64,000 nucleotides of DNA from an uncultured Myxococcales bacterium (GCA_903895725.1 CAITUV010000064.1:22678-86677), one strand, 5' to 3'. Shown: positions 41,795-50,953, numbered from the stretch's first letter. Translations and numbers: made by a program. Notes: generated by a model from the sequence alone, not told the origin.

Positions 41795-43498
41795 CTATTC
41801 CGGTGTATGTGTGACCTCCTCTCGAGTGGGTCGGATGAGATACCCCGCGTTGTACAGCAGGTACTCCGAGCGGGTGGCGGTCCGGCTGACCAGGTACCCG
41901 ATGTCGTCGTGCTCAGGGAACGCCCGGAGCCACGGCTCCAGCGAGCGTCCAGAGAGAGCGGGGTACCGCGGCTCGTTCGGATCGGCCGAGGCCTTCCCGG
42001 AGGCATTCCAGAGCTCGAGCAACCCGAGTACCTCCCGGCACTCATACAGCATCCGAGCCACCAGGGGGAAGAGCCCGGGGAGAAGGCGGCCGGCGACCGC
42101 TTCGGTCATGACCCCATGTCCCTTGGTCCGGTTACGGACTTCCGCGACGAGACGGGCACACCGGTAGATCGGGGGCCTCGTCCGGTCGTCCAGGAACGGG
42201 TCCCGGCTCAGACCGGAAACGAGAGGGGAGACGCTTTGCCGGGCACGATCCACGTCCTGGGACCATTCCAGCGACTCGAGAATCCCGACCATGCGGTCGA
42301 GACGCCCGTCCGCTCCTCGCACCGCGTCGCACAGGCGTCCCAGCTCCTTCGATAGCTGGTTGGCTCCCGAAAGCCTCTTGGAAGAGAGTAGCTCTCCTTC
42401 CTCGCCCGGGGAGACTGGCGGTGGCCCCACCAGCACTGTTGCAAACAGGGTCCGAAGGAGGCACTCGTGCAGGTTGAGCAGCACGGCGAGCTTTTCCACC
42501 TCCGTGTCTGCTCCGACAAACTCACTGCAGAGCCTGGAAAGTGGTTCGAACCCGAATTCTGCAAACTCGGCGTACCAGGCCGCGACCTCGGGGGAGGTGA
42601 GCTCGAGGCAACTCCGGTTGACTGCCCGCCTCCCGCTGTCCCGCACGACCAGCGAGTCGAGCTTCCATCGGGCATTGTCGCCGACTTCCGTCTCCGGGGT
42701 CGCAACGCTGCCCAGCACCCGGACCGAGGCATCCCACCTGAGGTTCAGTGAGGCTTGGATCAGAGGTTGGTTCTCCTCGCTGGTCCTGCCCAGCAGCAGC
42801 AGCACATCGCAACTGCGGACCAGGCCGTCGTGCGCTTCCGCCGCCGAGGTCCAGGCTCCCGGCAGCCCGATGCCCGCCCAAGCCGCCCACGGAGCGACCG
42901 TTTCCCAGGTCGAGATAAGCTGCTCGCCGCTGACGGCCCAGTACTCGAGGGGGGCGGGACCAGACGTCGAAACCGGACCGACGAAGGTGGAAAAGCGGTT
43001 CGCTTCCGAGAGTGAGGGAGAGGCCAGAGCGACGAGGGGCTTTATGCGCCTGGCTTCCTGCCCCCCAATCCGGGCGAGCATGTCCAGCCACTCCCCGCAG
43101 AACCAGCGGAGCACTCGTCGAGCCACGTAACGCCGGAGCAGGACAAGCCCGAGCAGGACTGCGAGCCAGAAAGCGACGGGAGCCATGAGCGAAACGAGGA
43201 GGGAGTTGGTCCGCAGGAAGACAACGCCCCACAGTACCAGCGTGAACCCTGCACAGGCGAGCCCGAGTTTGAAGAGCCGCCGGATGTTCCTGCCCGTCAT
43301 CAGGATGGCGAGGTAGGGTGCCGACTCGGGCATCTGGCTTCTGAGCTCGTCGCTCAGGTCTCTCCCCTTCAGGCGCTTGCGCCGCCCGCTGTTGAGCAGC
43401 ACGTTCTTCAGCAGGGACCAGAGCGTGGCAGCAAGCATGAGCGCCAGCAAGGGGCGCAAGTACTCACTGATCAGCTCGAGCACGGATTCAGGAGACAT
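41795..43498 (-). CDS. Membrane protein with RNxTxGHG domain, partner B
   Basis: The 567-residue protein has three membrane helices near 16-35, 77-97 and 102-122, then a cytoplasmic region. Near 455-462 is RNRTKGHG, followed by a helical segment and a tail of YLLYNAGYLIRPT. The motif, its helical surroundings and the tail are matched in the protein encoded just upstream (43488-45716), so the two share a domain. R-x5-H resembles the R-x4-6-H motif of HEPN ribonucleases; this is only a pattern match. The ATG at 43498 overlaps the partner's 3' end by 11 nt, showing translational coupling. I do not recognise a named family. Confidence 0.75.
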   Translation of the reverse strand: MSPESVLELISEYLRPLLALMLAATLWSLLKNVLLNSGRRKRLKGRDLSDELRSQMPESAPYLAILMTGRNIRRLFKLGLACAGFTLVLWGVVFLRTNSLLVSLMAPVAFWLAVLLGLVLLRRYVARRVLRWFCGEWLDMLARIGGQEARRIKPLVALASPSLSEANRFSTFVGPVSTSGPAPLEYWAVSGEQLISTWETVAPWAAWAGIGLPGAWTSAAEAHDGLVRSCDVLLLLGRTSEENQPLIQASLNLRWDASVRVLGSVATPETEVGDNARWKLDSLVVRDSGRRAVNRSCLELTSPEVAAWYAEFAEFGFEPLSRLCSEFVGADTEVEKLAVLLNLHECLLRTLFATVLVGPPPVSPGEEGELLSSKRLSGANQLSKELGRLCDAVRGADGRLDRMVGILESLEWSQDVDRARQSVSPLVSGLSRDPFLDDRTRPPIYRCARLVAEVRNRTKGHGVMTEAVAGRLLPGLFPLVARMLYECREVLGLLELWNASGKASADPNEPRYPALSGRSLEPWLRAFPEHDDIGYLVSRTATRSEYLLYNAGYLIRPTREEVTHTPE

Positions 43499-45716
43499 GG
43501 CGCTCCCCCTGGCCCGTTGTGACCTCGACAGCGGCCCCGCTGAAGTAGGACTGATAGGAGGCGCTCGACTCCCGGAGGGAGGAGAGCATGTGAAGCTCGG
43601 GCAGGTCCCCGCCCTGCACGACGAGCATTGCCGACACATCCCGGCTCTGGCCGGAAGCGGTGGCAACCAGCTTGCTTCCTTCCCCGGGGAACACCCGGCC
43701 GCTCAGTCCGCCCCCCTGCCCATCCACGAGAACAGGGCCTGCCTCGACGACGTTGTGGAGCACCCCCACCAGAGTCTCCCACAGTGCCAGGCTGACCTGC
43801 CCAGACGCATTGTACGGGACCGAACCGTGGCCGCACGTGGCATTTCGCAGGGCCACCCAGAAGCCGAGCAGCCCCCCCACCGTGGCCCGGGTCTTCTTGC
43901 CTGGGAACGACGGCCCCACCCCCTCCAGGACCCGGAGTGCCGCCTCGCACCGAACCGGGCGCGAGAGGAGCGGAGCCAGGCAGGGGTCGCCGTCGTCAGC
44001 GGCTGCCCTCACCACCGCCTCCCACACACCCATGGCAGGCCGGGAGCACGACAATCCCATCCGTTCCATCCTGGCCCGGATCCCCGACAGGTCCAGCCCG
44101 CCCAACCCCCAGGACGCCAGCCAGATCAGCGTCGCCTCGCACAGCGAGACCTGGGCATACACTCGCACCGTCTCGTTCGGGCAACGGCCCACCCGCCAGA
44201 ACGGCAGCGCCAGCGCGGCCGGAAGCGAATCCCCCAGGTCTCCGGCCGTCTTCCCCGTGCGCTCGCCAGCCAGGGCCTCGAATGCCTGGAACTGTGACCT
44301 CTGTCTGCGAATGCTCTCCACCACCGCTGGAAGGTGCTGAAACAGCCGCTCACGTGGCACGGTAACGCCGGTGCCCGCTGCGGCCACCGCTCCCAGTTGC
44401 CGGACCCGCTCCAACCAACGAGGCCTCGGCCTCCAGTCGGGTCGGCTCGGCCAGGGCCAGTTGGGAATCACCTGGCAGTCCTGCTCCACCGCCAAGTACC
44501 TGGCCCGAGCGATCTGGGCGGTCCACCACCGCTCACATCGAGCCTCATCGCCCTCCGGCAGCCCCCCCTCCCCGGGGTCTCTGTCCGGGGCTTCCGGGAA
44601 CAGCAGCAGCCGCAAGTCCCCGCCCCGAACGTCGGATACCGGTACCGTCAGAGTGAGGACGGGTACCTGGTTATCGCGGACGTAGCGACGGAGAAGACGA
44701 AGCGGATCGTCCGGCATGATGACAGAGAACGCATCCTCTGGCGGGATCGAGACTTCGGACGGGGTCAGCGGGGGCGTTCGCTCCTCGATGACCATGCGAA
44801 TCGACTTCGTCTCGGCCAGCTCCTTTTCAGCGACGTCGAGCTGCCACCGTCGCTGCAGTGGGGCGAACACCACGTTCCGAAACCGGCCGAGCACCATCGC
44901 CGCCCGACGTCCCGCCGGATGCACCCCCCAGAACAGCAGGACGGAAGCTGCCAGGACCAGGAAGCACCTGCAGAGCACCGGCGAAACCCCTGCCCCACAC
45001 GGTGGGGAGGCGAAGAACCGGACCGTTTCCCCCCACTCCCCGGGGACCAGCACAGCAGCAAGAACAACCGTGGCAAGCAGGTAGGAAGCCGGCCACAGCA
45101 GCGGCAACGACAGGTGCGGGTCGAGCCAGAGCAAGAACCTCGACATGGAGCCGGATGACGACATTCGAGTCGGGTGGGGATTCGTGCCGCTCGCCGCCAG
45201 GAGGCAGGAGGTCCCCCCGTGCACGGCGGACAGGAGCAATGCCGCCCCCCCGTAAAGCACTATGGCCGACAAACCCGTTTCGAGGTCTCCGAAGGCCCCC
45301 AACGCACTGGCCACGAGACCGGTCCCTGAGCCGGCCAACAGTGCGAGCGTCCCTGGCGTGGAGCTCCTGGCTAACAGGGTGGGCAGGCTGGCCCCAAGAC
45401 CGAACGTAGCTACACTTGCGAGCACCCCCGCCAGAAAGAGGGGACTTAGGAACGGGGCTCCGGATTGACCGGCCCAGGGGAGCACCTCCGACGTCCACTC
45501 GGCCAGCCAAGGCTGCAAGGCCGGCAGCGTGGCCCAGAGGTCCTTGCCGGCCCCGGTCACGCCCCCCCACTTGACCAGTGCAAACTGGGCGATGTTCAGT
45601 CCAACCCAGAGAGAGGTAGCCACGAACGCCGCCACACCGACCCCGGTCCAGATGGGCTCCAGGGACTTCCGGTCCCGTACCAGTGCCGCTCGGATGCGTG
45701 CCCCTTTCCTCGACAA
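43488..45716 (-). CDS. Membrane protein with RNxTxGHG domain, partner A
   Basis: The 742-residue protein begins at a TTG (45716) with GGAAGG 5 nt upstream; no closer ATG is available. The first 290 residues hold about six hydrophobic helices, followed by a coiled segment (about 300-330; RWQLDVAEKELAETKS). The large cytoplasmic part carries FWRVGRCPNETVRVYAQ, then RNATCGHG at about 624-631 and a tail LHMLSSLRESSASYQSYFSG. The last part aligns by eye with that of the downstream partner. Neither has a recognisable ATPase or nuclease core. The pair is downstream of the lipocalin genes with a 72-bp gap. A membrane-associated defence or stress role is speculative. Confidence 0.72.
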   Translation of the reverse strand: MSRKGARIRAALVRDRKSLEPIWTGVGVAAFVATSLWVGLNIAQFALVKWGGVTGAGKDLWATLPALQPWLAEWTSEVLPWAGQSGAPFLSPLFLAGVLASVATFGLGASLPTLLARSSTPGTLALLAGSGTGLVASALGAFGDLETGLSAIVLYGGAALLLSAVHGGTSCLLAASGTNPHPTRMSSSGSMSRFLLWLDPHLSLPLLWPASYLLATVVLAAVLVPGEWGETVRFFASPPCGAGVSPVLCRCFLVLAASVLLFWGVHPAGRRAAMVLGRFRNVVFAPLQRRWQLDVAEKELAETKSIRMVIEERTPPLTPSEVSIPPEDAFSVIMPDDPLRLLRRYVRDNQVPVLTLTVPVSDVRGGDLRLLLFPEAPDRDPGEGGLPEGDEARCERWWTAQIARARYLAVEQDCQVIPNWPWPSRPDWRPRPRWLERVRQLGAVAAAGTGVTVPRERLFQHLPAVVESIRRQRSQFQAFEALAGERTGKTAGDLGDSLPAALALPFWRVGRCPNETVRVYAQVSLCEATLIWLASWGLGGLDLSGIRARMERMGLSCSRPAMGVWEAVVRAAADDGDPCLAPLLSRPVRCEAALRVLEGVGPSFPGKKTRATVGGLLGFWVALRNATCGHGSVPYNASGQVSLALWETLVGVLHNVVEAGPVLVDGQGGGLSGRVFPGEGSKLVATASGQSRDVSAMLVVQGGDLPELHMLSSLRESSASYQSYFSGAAVEVTTGQGERHVS

Positions 45717-45788
45717 CGTTGCCTTCCCCCCCCGGCTTCGAGCCGGACGCTGCGGATGTGGTGTGCCCGCTCGGTCGCTCGACTGCCC

Positions 45789-46874
45789 CTACTCCACGTC
45801 CGCGGCCTTGACCGGGTCGAAGCGGAACCGCTCATCCTCGCTCATGATGACCATGGTGCGGTACAGCTCGATTTTGGCATCCCGTGAGGGGTTGTCCCGG
45901 TAGCGCTTCCAGAGGTCGAGCGGGACCTCGAACTGGAGCTGCCAGGGCGGCTCCCATGGATGCATCCGCACGTCCAGGTTCATCCAGGTGACGTCGGAGA
46001 AGCGCTTTTCCGGATCCTCGTAGACTGCCTTGAGGATGGGCTGGACCGCACCATCGAACACATACTGGACCGCAGTCTCGGGAGTCCACGCGGCAGGGGG
46101 CAGCTTCTCGTTGTTGAACGACAGCATCATGGCCACGGCCCCATCCTGGCGGGCAATCCCGACCGGTGCAAGGGTGGTCCAGTGGCAGTCCTTCTCTATG
46201 GCCCGCAGGATGGCTGCGTCCAGGAGCGACGGCTTCTTGGCCGAAGGCGTCGGCTCTGCCTGGCCTTCAACGATTCCCGGTCCCATGGCGTCTGCACCGC
46301 CGGGTCCGGTGGCGTCAGGCCCTGTCGGCGCGGTACTCGAGGGGCTCTGCACCGTCCGAACCAGGCGACCTGTCTCGTAGCCCATCCCGGCGAGTCGGGC
46401 CACGATGGCATCGTACACGTGGTGCTCCATCGTCGGCTGACGGGCGAGGATCCACAGGTAGTCGCGGCTGGGGTGGCCAACGACCGCGTACTCGTAGTCC
46501 GCGCCCAGGTCGATCACCCAGTAATCACCCCAGAATGGGCGAAAGAAGCTCACTTCCAGCTTGGCGTTCGTCGACTTGTCCACGACCCGGGCCCGCCCGC
46601 GAGCGACCTTCTCGGGCCCATCGACCGAGTCCTTGTGACAGGCGTTTACCACGCCGATCTCACCGTCGTCTCGCAGGGCATAGTTGGCCGTCGTGGCGGT
46701 GCACCCCCTCTGGAAGCTCTGGGGGAAATTGGCGATCTCGTACCAGGTGCCCAGATACCGATCGAGGTCGACTTGGGCGACGGTCTGGAGCGGCGGCAGC
46801 TTCAGCCGCTCGGTCGTCGTCGAGGCACAGCCCTGGGCCAACACCGCGCACAATACCATGAGCCAGTTTCTCAT
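45789..46874 (-). CDS. Lipocalin (Blc-like) lipoprotein with extra C-terminal domain
   Basis: The 361-residue lipoprotein (lipobox VLAQGC) has a bacterial lipocalin domain at about 20-180: DRYLGTWYEIANFPQSF with the signature GTWYEIA, then WGDYWVIDLGADYEYAVVG. Blc-type lipocalins bind fatty acids or lysophospholipids at the outer membrane. After a Gly/Pro-rich linker (about 183-215) comes an unrecognised domain (about 220-361) that is absent from the second copy at 47.5 kb. The lipocalin part is nearly identical in DNA to that copy, showing a recent duplication. It starts 4 bp after the DUF6438 stop. Confidence 0.9.
   Translation of the reverse strand: MRNWLMVLCAVLAQGCASTTTERLKLPPLQTVAQVDLDRYLGTWYEIANFPQSFQRGCTATTANYALRDDGEIGVVNACHKDSVDGPEKVARGRARVVDKSTNAKLEVSFFRPFWGDYWVIDLGADYEYAVVGHPSRDYLWILARQPTMEHHVYDAIVARLAGMGYETGRLVRTVQSPSSTAPTGPDATGPGGADAMGPGIVEGQAEPTPSAKKPSLLDAAILRAIEKDCHWTTLAPVGIARQDGAVAMMLSFNNEKLPPAAWTPETAVQYVFDGAVQPILKAVYEDPEKRFSDVTWMNLDVRMHPWEPPWQLQFEVPLDLWKRYRDNPSRDAKIELYRTMVIMSEDERFRFDPVKAADVE
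46346..46820. repeat. Direct repeat, lipocalin coding copy 1
   Basis: About 475 bp of lipocalin coding DNA repeats at 47482-47956 (offset 1136 bp) with few differences, including at third codon positions. The repeats flank the DUF6438 gene. Confidence 0.85.
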
Positions 46875-46878
46875 TTCC

Positions 46879-47451
46879 CTACTCCGCCTTCTTCCGCTCT
46901 TCGTCCGGGCCGACCCACTCGTCCACGCCGACGATGCGGTCGATGGATTCCTCCAGCGACTTCAGCTCGGCTGGGGCAGACTCACAACCGTAGTTGTGGA
47001 AGATGCGGAACAGGCGCCCCTCCTCGAAGAGCTCGATTTCTACCGAGGGCTCATCCGTAATGTCGATGCAGCCGCAGCAATCCCGTTCCAGTTCGCGGAT
47101 CCAGGGCTGTGCCACGAGGTGCTCGAGCTCCCGGAGCTTCTCTTCCGGCAACTGCTTGGTGGCCTCCCCCTTGTGCACCACATAGCGCTTGCCGTTCCAA
47201 GTGATGCGGCCGTCCGGCTCGACTTCGACGCTGTACACGGGGCAGGGACCGTAGCAGCCTTGTCGCCCGAACTTCACCCAGGGGTAGTGCCGGCCATCCT
47301 GGATCTCCGCCTCCCCAGTCTGAAACCCAGGGGGCAGGGGCTCTCTCGCACGCCCCCCCCACTTTGAGCACCCCAACGGCCCCGCAGCGATCGCTGCAAC
47401 GGCCAACACACTCAGCCCGAGCCGCAGTTGTCTCCCGGCACCCTCCAGCAT
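46879..47451 (-). CDS. DUF6438-type lipoprotein
   Basis: The 190-residue protein has a lipoprotein signal (VAAIAAGPLGCSK) and a DUF6438-like domain marked by GCYGPCPVYSVEVEPDGRIT. Two more Cys pairs (DCCGCIDI, NYGCES) suggest disulfides. The role is unknown. The ATG at 47451 has AAAGGAGG upstream. It sits between two copies of a lipocalin gene with gaps of 15 and 4 bp, so the three form one transcription unit. Confidence 0.85.
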   Translation of the reverse strand: MLEGAGRQLRLGLSVLAVAAIAAGPLGCSKWGGRAREPLPPGFQTGEAEIQDGRHYPWVKFGRQGCYGPCPVYSVEVEPDGRITWNGKRYVVHKGEATKQLPEEKLRELEHLVAQPWIRELERDCCGCIDITDEPSVEIELFEEGRLFRIFHNYGCESAPAELKSLEESIDRIVGVDEWVGPDEERKKAE

Positions 47452-47466
47452 TTCGCCCCCCTCCTT

Positions 47467-48009
47467 TCACCTTCCGACGGCCTGCACCGTCCGAACCAGG
47501 CGACCTGTCTCGTAGCCCATCCCGGCCAGTCGTGCCACGATGGCATCGTACACGTCCGGTGCCATGGTCGGCGTTCTGGAGAGGATCCAAAGGTAGTCGC
47601 GGCTGGGGTGGCCAACGACCGCGTACTCGTAGTCCGCGCCCAGGTCGATCACCCAGTAATCACCCCAGAATGGGCGAAAAAAGCTCACTTCCAGCTTGGC
47701 ATTCGTCGACGTGTCCACGACCCGGGCCCGCCCGCGGGCGACCTTTTCAGGCCCCTCGACGGAGTCCTTGCGGCAGGCGTTCACCACGTCGATCTCACCG
47801 TCGTCTCGCAGGGCATAGTTGGCCGTCGTGGCGGTGCACCCCTTCTGGAAGCTCTGGGGGAAATTGGCGATCTCGTACCAGGTGCCCAGATACCGATCGA
47901 GGTCGACGTGTGCGACGGTCTCGAGCGGCGGCAGGTTGAGGCGCTCGGTGGTGGTGGCTGTGTATCCAACCCCGAGCAGGCTCATGACAACACTGAGTGC
48001 TCGCTTCAT
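47467..48009 (-). CDS. Lipocalin, second copy, without lipobox cysteine
   Basis: The 180-residue protein is the lipocalin domain alone (GTWYEIANFPQSF, WGDYWVIDLGADYEYAVVG), close to identical to the N-terminal half of the gene at 45789. The signal segment MKRALSVVMSLLGVGYTAT has Tyr where the sister has the lipidated Cys (GY versus GC), so it is not expected to be lipidated; it may be periplasmic or keep an uncleaved signal. GGGAGGAG precedes the ATG at 48009. The in-frame extension to 48543 overlaps the aminotransferase gene and is rejected. Confidence 0.88.
   Translation of the reverse strand: MKRALSVVMSLLGVGYTATTTERLNLPPLETVAHVDLDRYLGTWYEIANFPQSFQKGCTATTANYALRDDGEIDVVNACRKDSVEGPEKVARGRARVVDTSTNAKLEVSFFRPFWGDYWVIDLGADYEYAVVGHPSRDYLWILSRTPTMAPDVYDAIVARLAGMGYETGRLVRTVQAVGR
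47482..47956. repeat. Direct repeat, lipocalin coding copy 2
   Basis: This is the second copy of the roughly 475-bp direct repeat at 46346-46820. Confidence 0.85.
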
Positions 48010-48091
48010 GTGCTCCTCCCGACCGCCTCCAGGATGGGGCGGTCCTCCTCGGAATCCACATCCCCCCGTCCCCGACTTGCTCCGGCCTCCG

Positions 48092-49300
48092 TCACCCGGA
48101 TACAGCGGGCATCGTCCGGATCCTTTCGACCGCCTCGACCAGGCGGGGGACCGGCTGGTTGCCGAACGAGAAGCGGACGAACGGGTCGCCGGAGGGGCCG
48201 AACGCAGCCCCGGGGACCGTGACCACACCGGCCTGCTCCAGCAGGGCGATGCAACACGCAAGCGAATCGGAAAAACCGTTGTACCGGGCCAGGAGGAACG
48301 TACCCCCTTCAGCCGCCACGGGGGCGAGCCAGGAGATCGTGCGCAGGCCGGCCAGCAGGGCAGCGTGGCGCGATGCCAGCTCGGCACGAAGCGCAGGCAG
48401 CCATGCGGGCAGCGCCGCCAGGGCACCGACCACGGCCCGCTGAGCGGGCACCGGTGCGCAGACGACCAGGGCATCCTGGACCTTGAGCGCCTCGTCGGTG
48501 AACCGGGCGCTGCCGTGCACATACCCGATGCGCCACGCCGCAAGCCCGAACGTCTTGGAGAAGCTGCCCATAGTGACGATGCGCTCGCAGTCGGAAACGG
48601 CAGCCGGGCTCACGGCCTGCACCGGGGGCTGGGTCAGCAGGTCATAGGTCTCGTCCGAGAACAGCCAGAGCCCCTGACTGCTGCAGATGCGGACGAGATG
48701 CTCGACCTCGTCCCGAGTCGCTACCGAGGCCGTTGGATTGCCCGGGGAAACGAGCGTGATGGCTCGGGTCCGGCGGGTAATGGCCTGCTCCAGGCCGTCG
48801 AAATCGATCCGGAATCCGGTGCCGTCGAAGCGGAGCGGGACATCGACCGCGCGGCAGCCGGCCAGCTGGATGGCGAACACGTGGTCAAAGTAGTACGGGG
48901 AAAGGACGATCACCTCGTCGCCGGGCTTCGTCACGGCCAGGACGGCGGTCGCATAGGCCTGGTTGCAGCCGCACGTGAGCAGCGGCAGCGCCCGTTTCCC
49001 CTCCGTGCCGCCCGGGATTCCCTTCTGCTCGTCGAGGAAGCAGGCCACGGCCTCCCGCACGTCGGGAAGGCCGGGATCGGGGCTGTAGGTCTGGGGAGCT
49101 CGATGCCCCATCCACTCCACCACGGCGGCCAGAGCGTCGACGGGCGGGGGCAGGCCGAGCACGGCCTGCCCGAGGTCGATGAGATCGGCACCGGAGGCCC
49201 GCAGCCCCGAGGCCATGGCGTTGAGCCGAGCGATGGGGGGCGGCTCGATCGCCCGGGTGCGGCCCGGCCAGCGGCTGGTTGCGTGCTTCGAGCGGTCCAT
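48092..49300 (-). CDS. PLP-dependent aminotransferase, class I/II
   Basis: The 402-residue protein is a fold-type I aminotransferase: SPDPGLPDVREAVACFL, VSPGNPTASVATRDE, LFSDETYDLLTQ, and SFSKTFGLAAWRIGY with the PLP lysine in FSK. RFSFGNQPVPRLVEAV near the C-terminus holds a substrate-carboxylate Arg. It resembles aspartate/aromatic or alanine-type enzymes; the substrate cannot be fixed. The ATG at 49300 is preferred over a TTG at 49357. A possible promoter (TTGACA at 49368-49373, GAAACT at 49346-49351, minus strand, 16-bp spacer) lies just upstream. Confidence 0.9.
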   Translation of the reverse strand: MDRSKHATSRWPGRTRAIEPPPIARLNAMASGLRASGADLIDLGQAVLGLPPPVDALAAVVEWMGHRAPQTYSPDPGLPDVREAVACFLDEQKGIPGGTEGKRALPLLTCGCNQAYATAVLAVTKPGDEVIVLSPYYFDHVFAIQLAGCRAVDVPLRFDGTGFRIDFDGLEQAITRRTRAITLVSPGNPTASVATRDEVEHLVRICSSQGLWLFSDETYDLLTQPPVQAVSPAAVSDCERIVTMGSFSKTFGLAAWRIGYVHGSARFTDEALKVQDALVVCAPVPAQRAVVGALAALPAWLPALRAELASRHAALLAGLRTISWLAPVAAEGGTFLLARYNGFSDSLACCIALLEQAGVVTVPGAAFGPSGDPFVRFSFGNQPVPRLVEAVERIRTMPAVSG

Positions 49301-49345
49301 GGGGGGCTCTGTCTTCCTCCGATTCTCCAGGGAGCGGCCAGCCCC

Positions 49346-49373
49346 AGTTTCCCACAATGGCAGTACGTGTCAA
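49346..49373 (-). promoter_or_regulatory. Possible promoter for the aminotransferase
   Basis: Minus-strand TTGACA at 49368-49373 is followed after 16 bp by GAAACT at 49346-49351, a perfect -35 with a poor -10. Confidence 0.35.
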
Positions 49374-49522
49374 CGTCGGACTGCGGCCCCTGCACCTCGA
49401 GTCGCCGCCACGGACGGTGTGGCTGCGGTCCCACGATGCTGACGGTGAATTCGAGTGGACCGGTCCGTCCGCCTGGTCTGGCATTCGCGAGTCGGAGGCG
49501 GGGCGATGCGGGCGGGGCGGGC

Positions 49523-50764
49523 TCAGCGCTCCCGGACGGGCCGTGCACGGACCCCGAGCAGTGCGATGCCGAGCAGCGCCAGCAGCACGAGGCCGCCGGT
49601 ACCCGGGGCGGAGGAAGGAACGACGGCGCAGGAAGACGCCCCCTTCTTCTTGGGCTGCGTGGCGGGCTTGTCGTCCGCCGGCGGGGCGCTCACGTCCTCG
49701 TCCGTCGGCTCCGGCGCCACGTCGGCATTTCCGGCCGCGCACAGGCCCTGCTGGCAGCTCTTGCCCACCGCGCAGGTGCCACAGCTGCCGCCGCAGCCGT
49801 CGTCGCCGCACTCCTGGTTGTCGCAGTCGGGCTGGCACTGTGCCTCCTGGCACTGGCCGGCATTGCACGCCTCGCCCTCCTTGCACGTGCCGCAGCTTCC
49901 CCCGCAACCATCGTCGCCGCACAGCTTGCCGGTGCAGGCCGGAGTGCAGCTCCCGCTCTTGCACTGCTCCACGTACTCGGCGGCACAGGTGGTGCAGATG
50001 TCCGCGCAGCAGTCGCCGTTCTCGAAGCAGTAGGTATCGCAGAAGCAGTTGCCGGCGCTCTTCTGGCCGCACAGGCCGACGCAGTCGCCGGACGTCTGCG
50101 CACACGCTCCTTCCTCGCACAACTGTCCCTGCGGACAGGTGCCGCACTGCCCCCCACAGCCGTCCGGTCCGCACTTGGCCTCCCCGCATTCCGGGGTGCA
50201 GACCCCGCATTGCCCGTCCTGGCAGATCTGCCCTTCGGGGCATTCTCCGCACGACCCTCCGCAGCCGTCCCAGCCGCAGACCTTGCCCTGGCAGTCGGGC
50301 TCGCACGGCTTGCAGTCGTCTCCGTCGAAGCCGAACGCCTCGCAATGGAAGTTCGAATCCGTGTTCGTCCCGTCGTCGCAGGTACCGTCATCGATCCAGG
50401 CGGCCGGGAAGCAGTTGCCGTTGCAGTCCTTGACCTTGCCAGCCTCGGGGCAGTCGGACGTCAGGCACTTGCCCACGGCGCAGACCTGCCCTTCGGGACA
50501 CTCTCCGCACTTGCCCTGACAGCCGTCGCTGCCGCACTGTTTGCCGGTGCAGTCGGGCTTGCAGTTGCACTGTTGCTCGAACTCACCGGCGCAGGCGGTG
50601 CAGATGTCGGTGCAGCAGTCGTCGAAGCCGAAGCAGCCGCCGTCGCACTGGCAGGGAGCATCGGTCGTGTACTTCCCGCAGTTCCCCGCACAGGACTGGC
50701 CCAGTGCCGCCGGGGTGTAGACCATCACAGCCAGGCAGACGAACAACGTGATCCTCAGAGTCAT
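49523..50764 (-). CDS. Cys-rich secreted protein with somatomedin-B-like modules and MYXO-CTERM
   Basis: The 413-residue protein has a signal peptide (cleavage near ALGQ). The first somatomedin-B-like module (about 24-65) has paired Cys in GGCFGFDDCCTDICTAC. A second is at about 225-265 (YCFENGDCCADICTTC). Several short CGxDGCGGxCGxC modules lie between and after them. It ends with an Asp/Pro linker and SSCAVVPSSAPGTGG, a hydrophobic helix and VRARPVRER, a good MYXO-CTERM tail. About 60 Cys predict heavy disulfide cross-linking outside the cell. Function is unknown; adhesion is a guess. AGGAGG lies 5 nt before the ATG. Confidence 0.88.
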   Translation of the reverse strand: MTLRITLFVCLAVMVYTPAALGQSCAGNCGKYTTDAPCQCDGGCFGFDDCCTDICTACAGEFEQQCNCKPDCTGKQCGSDGCQGKCGECPEGQVCAVGKCLTSDCPEAGKVKDCNGNCFPAAWIDDGTCDDGTNTDSNFHCEAFGFDGDDCKPCEPDCQGKVCGWDGCGGSCGECPEGQICQDGQCGVCTPECGEAKCGPDGCGGQCGTCPQGQLCEEGACAQTSGDCVGLCGQKSAGNCFCDTYCFENGDCCADICTTCAAEYVEQCKSGSCTPACTGKLCGDDGCGGSCGTCKEGEACNAGQCQEAQCQPDCDNQECGDDGCGGSCGTCAVGKSCQQGLCAAGNADVAPEPTDEDVSAPPADDKPATQPKKKGASSCAVVPSSAPGTGGLVLLALLGIALLGVRARPVRER

Positions 50765-50873
50765 GCTTCCTCCTCAGGCTGGCGTGCGCCTCGTGGGAAA
50801 CGTCTGTCGCCCTTGCGATCCCGGTGCCAGCGAAGTTCCAGGATGCCGGCGGCAAGCTCCATGCTCGAGCCTA

Positions 50874-50902
50874 TTTCTATCGAGCGGTTGATATATTGTC
50901 AA
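50874..50902 (-). promoter_or_regulatory. Candidate sigma70 promoter for the Cys-rich MYXO-CTERM gene
   Basis: Minus-strand TTGACA (50897-50902) and TAGAAA (50874-50879) with an AT-rich 17-bp spacer lie 110 bp upstream of the ATG, just beyond the deacetylase stop. Confidence 0.6.
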
Positions 50903-50953
50903 GCACCATTGACTGGGCAAGGGGGGGGCAGGTTTCGGCACGATACCGCGAGC

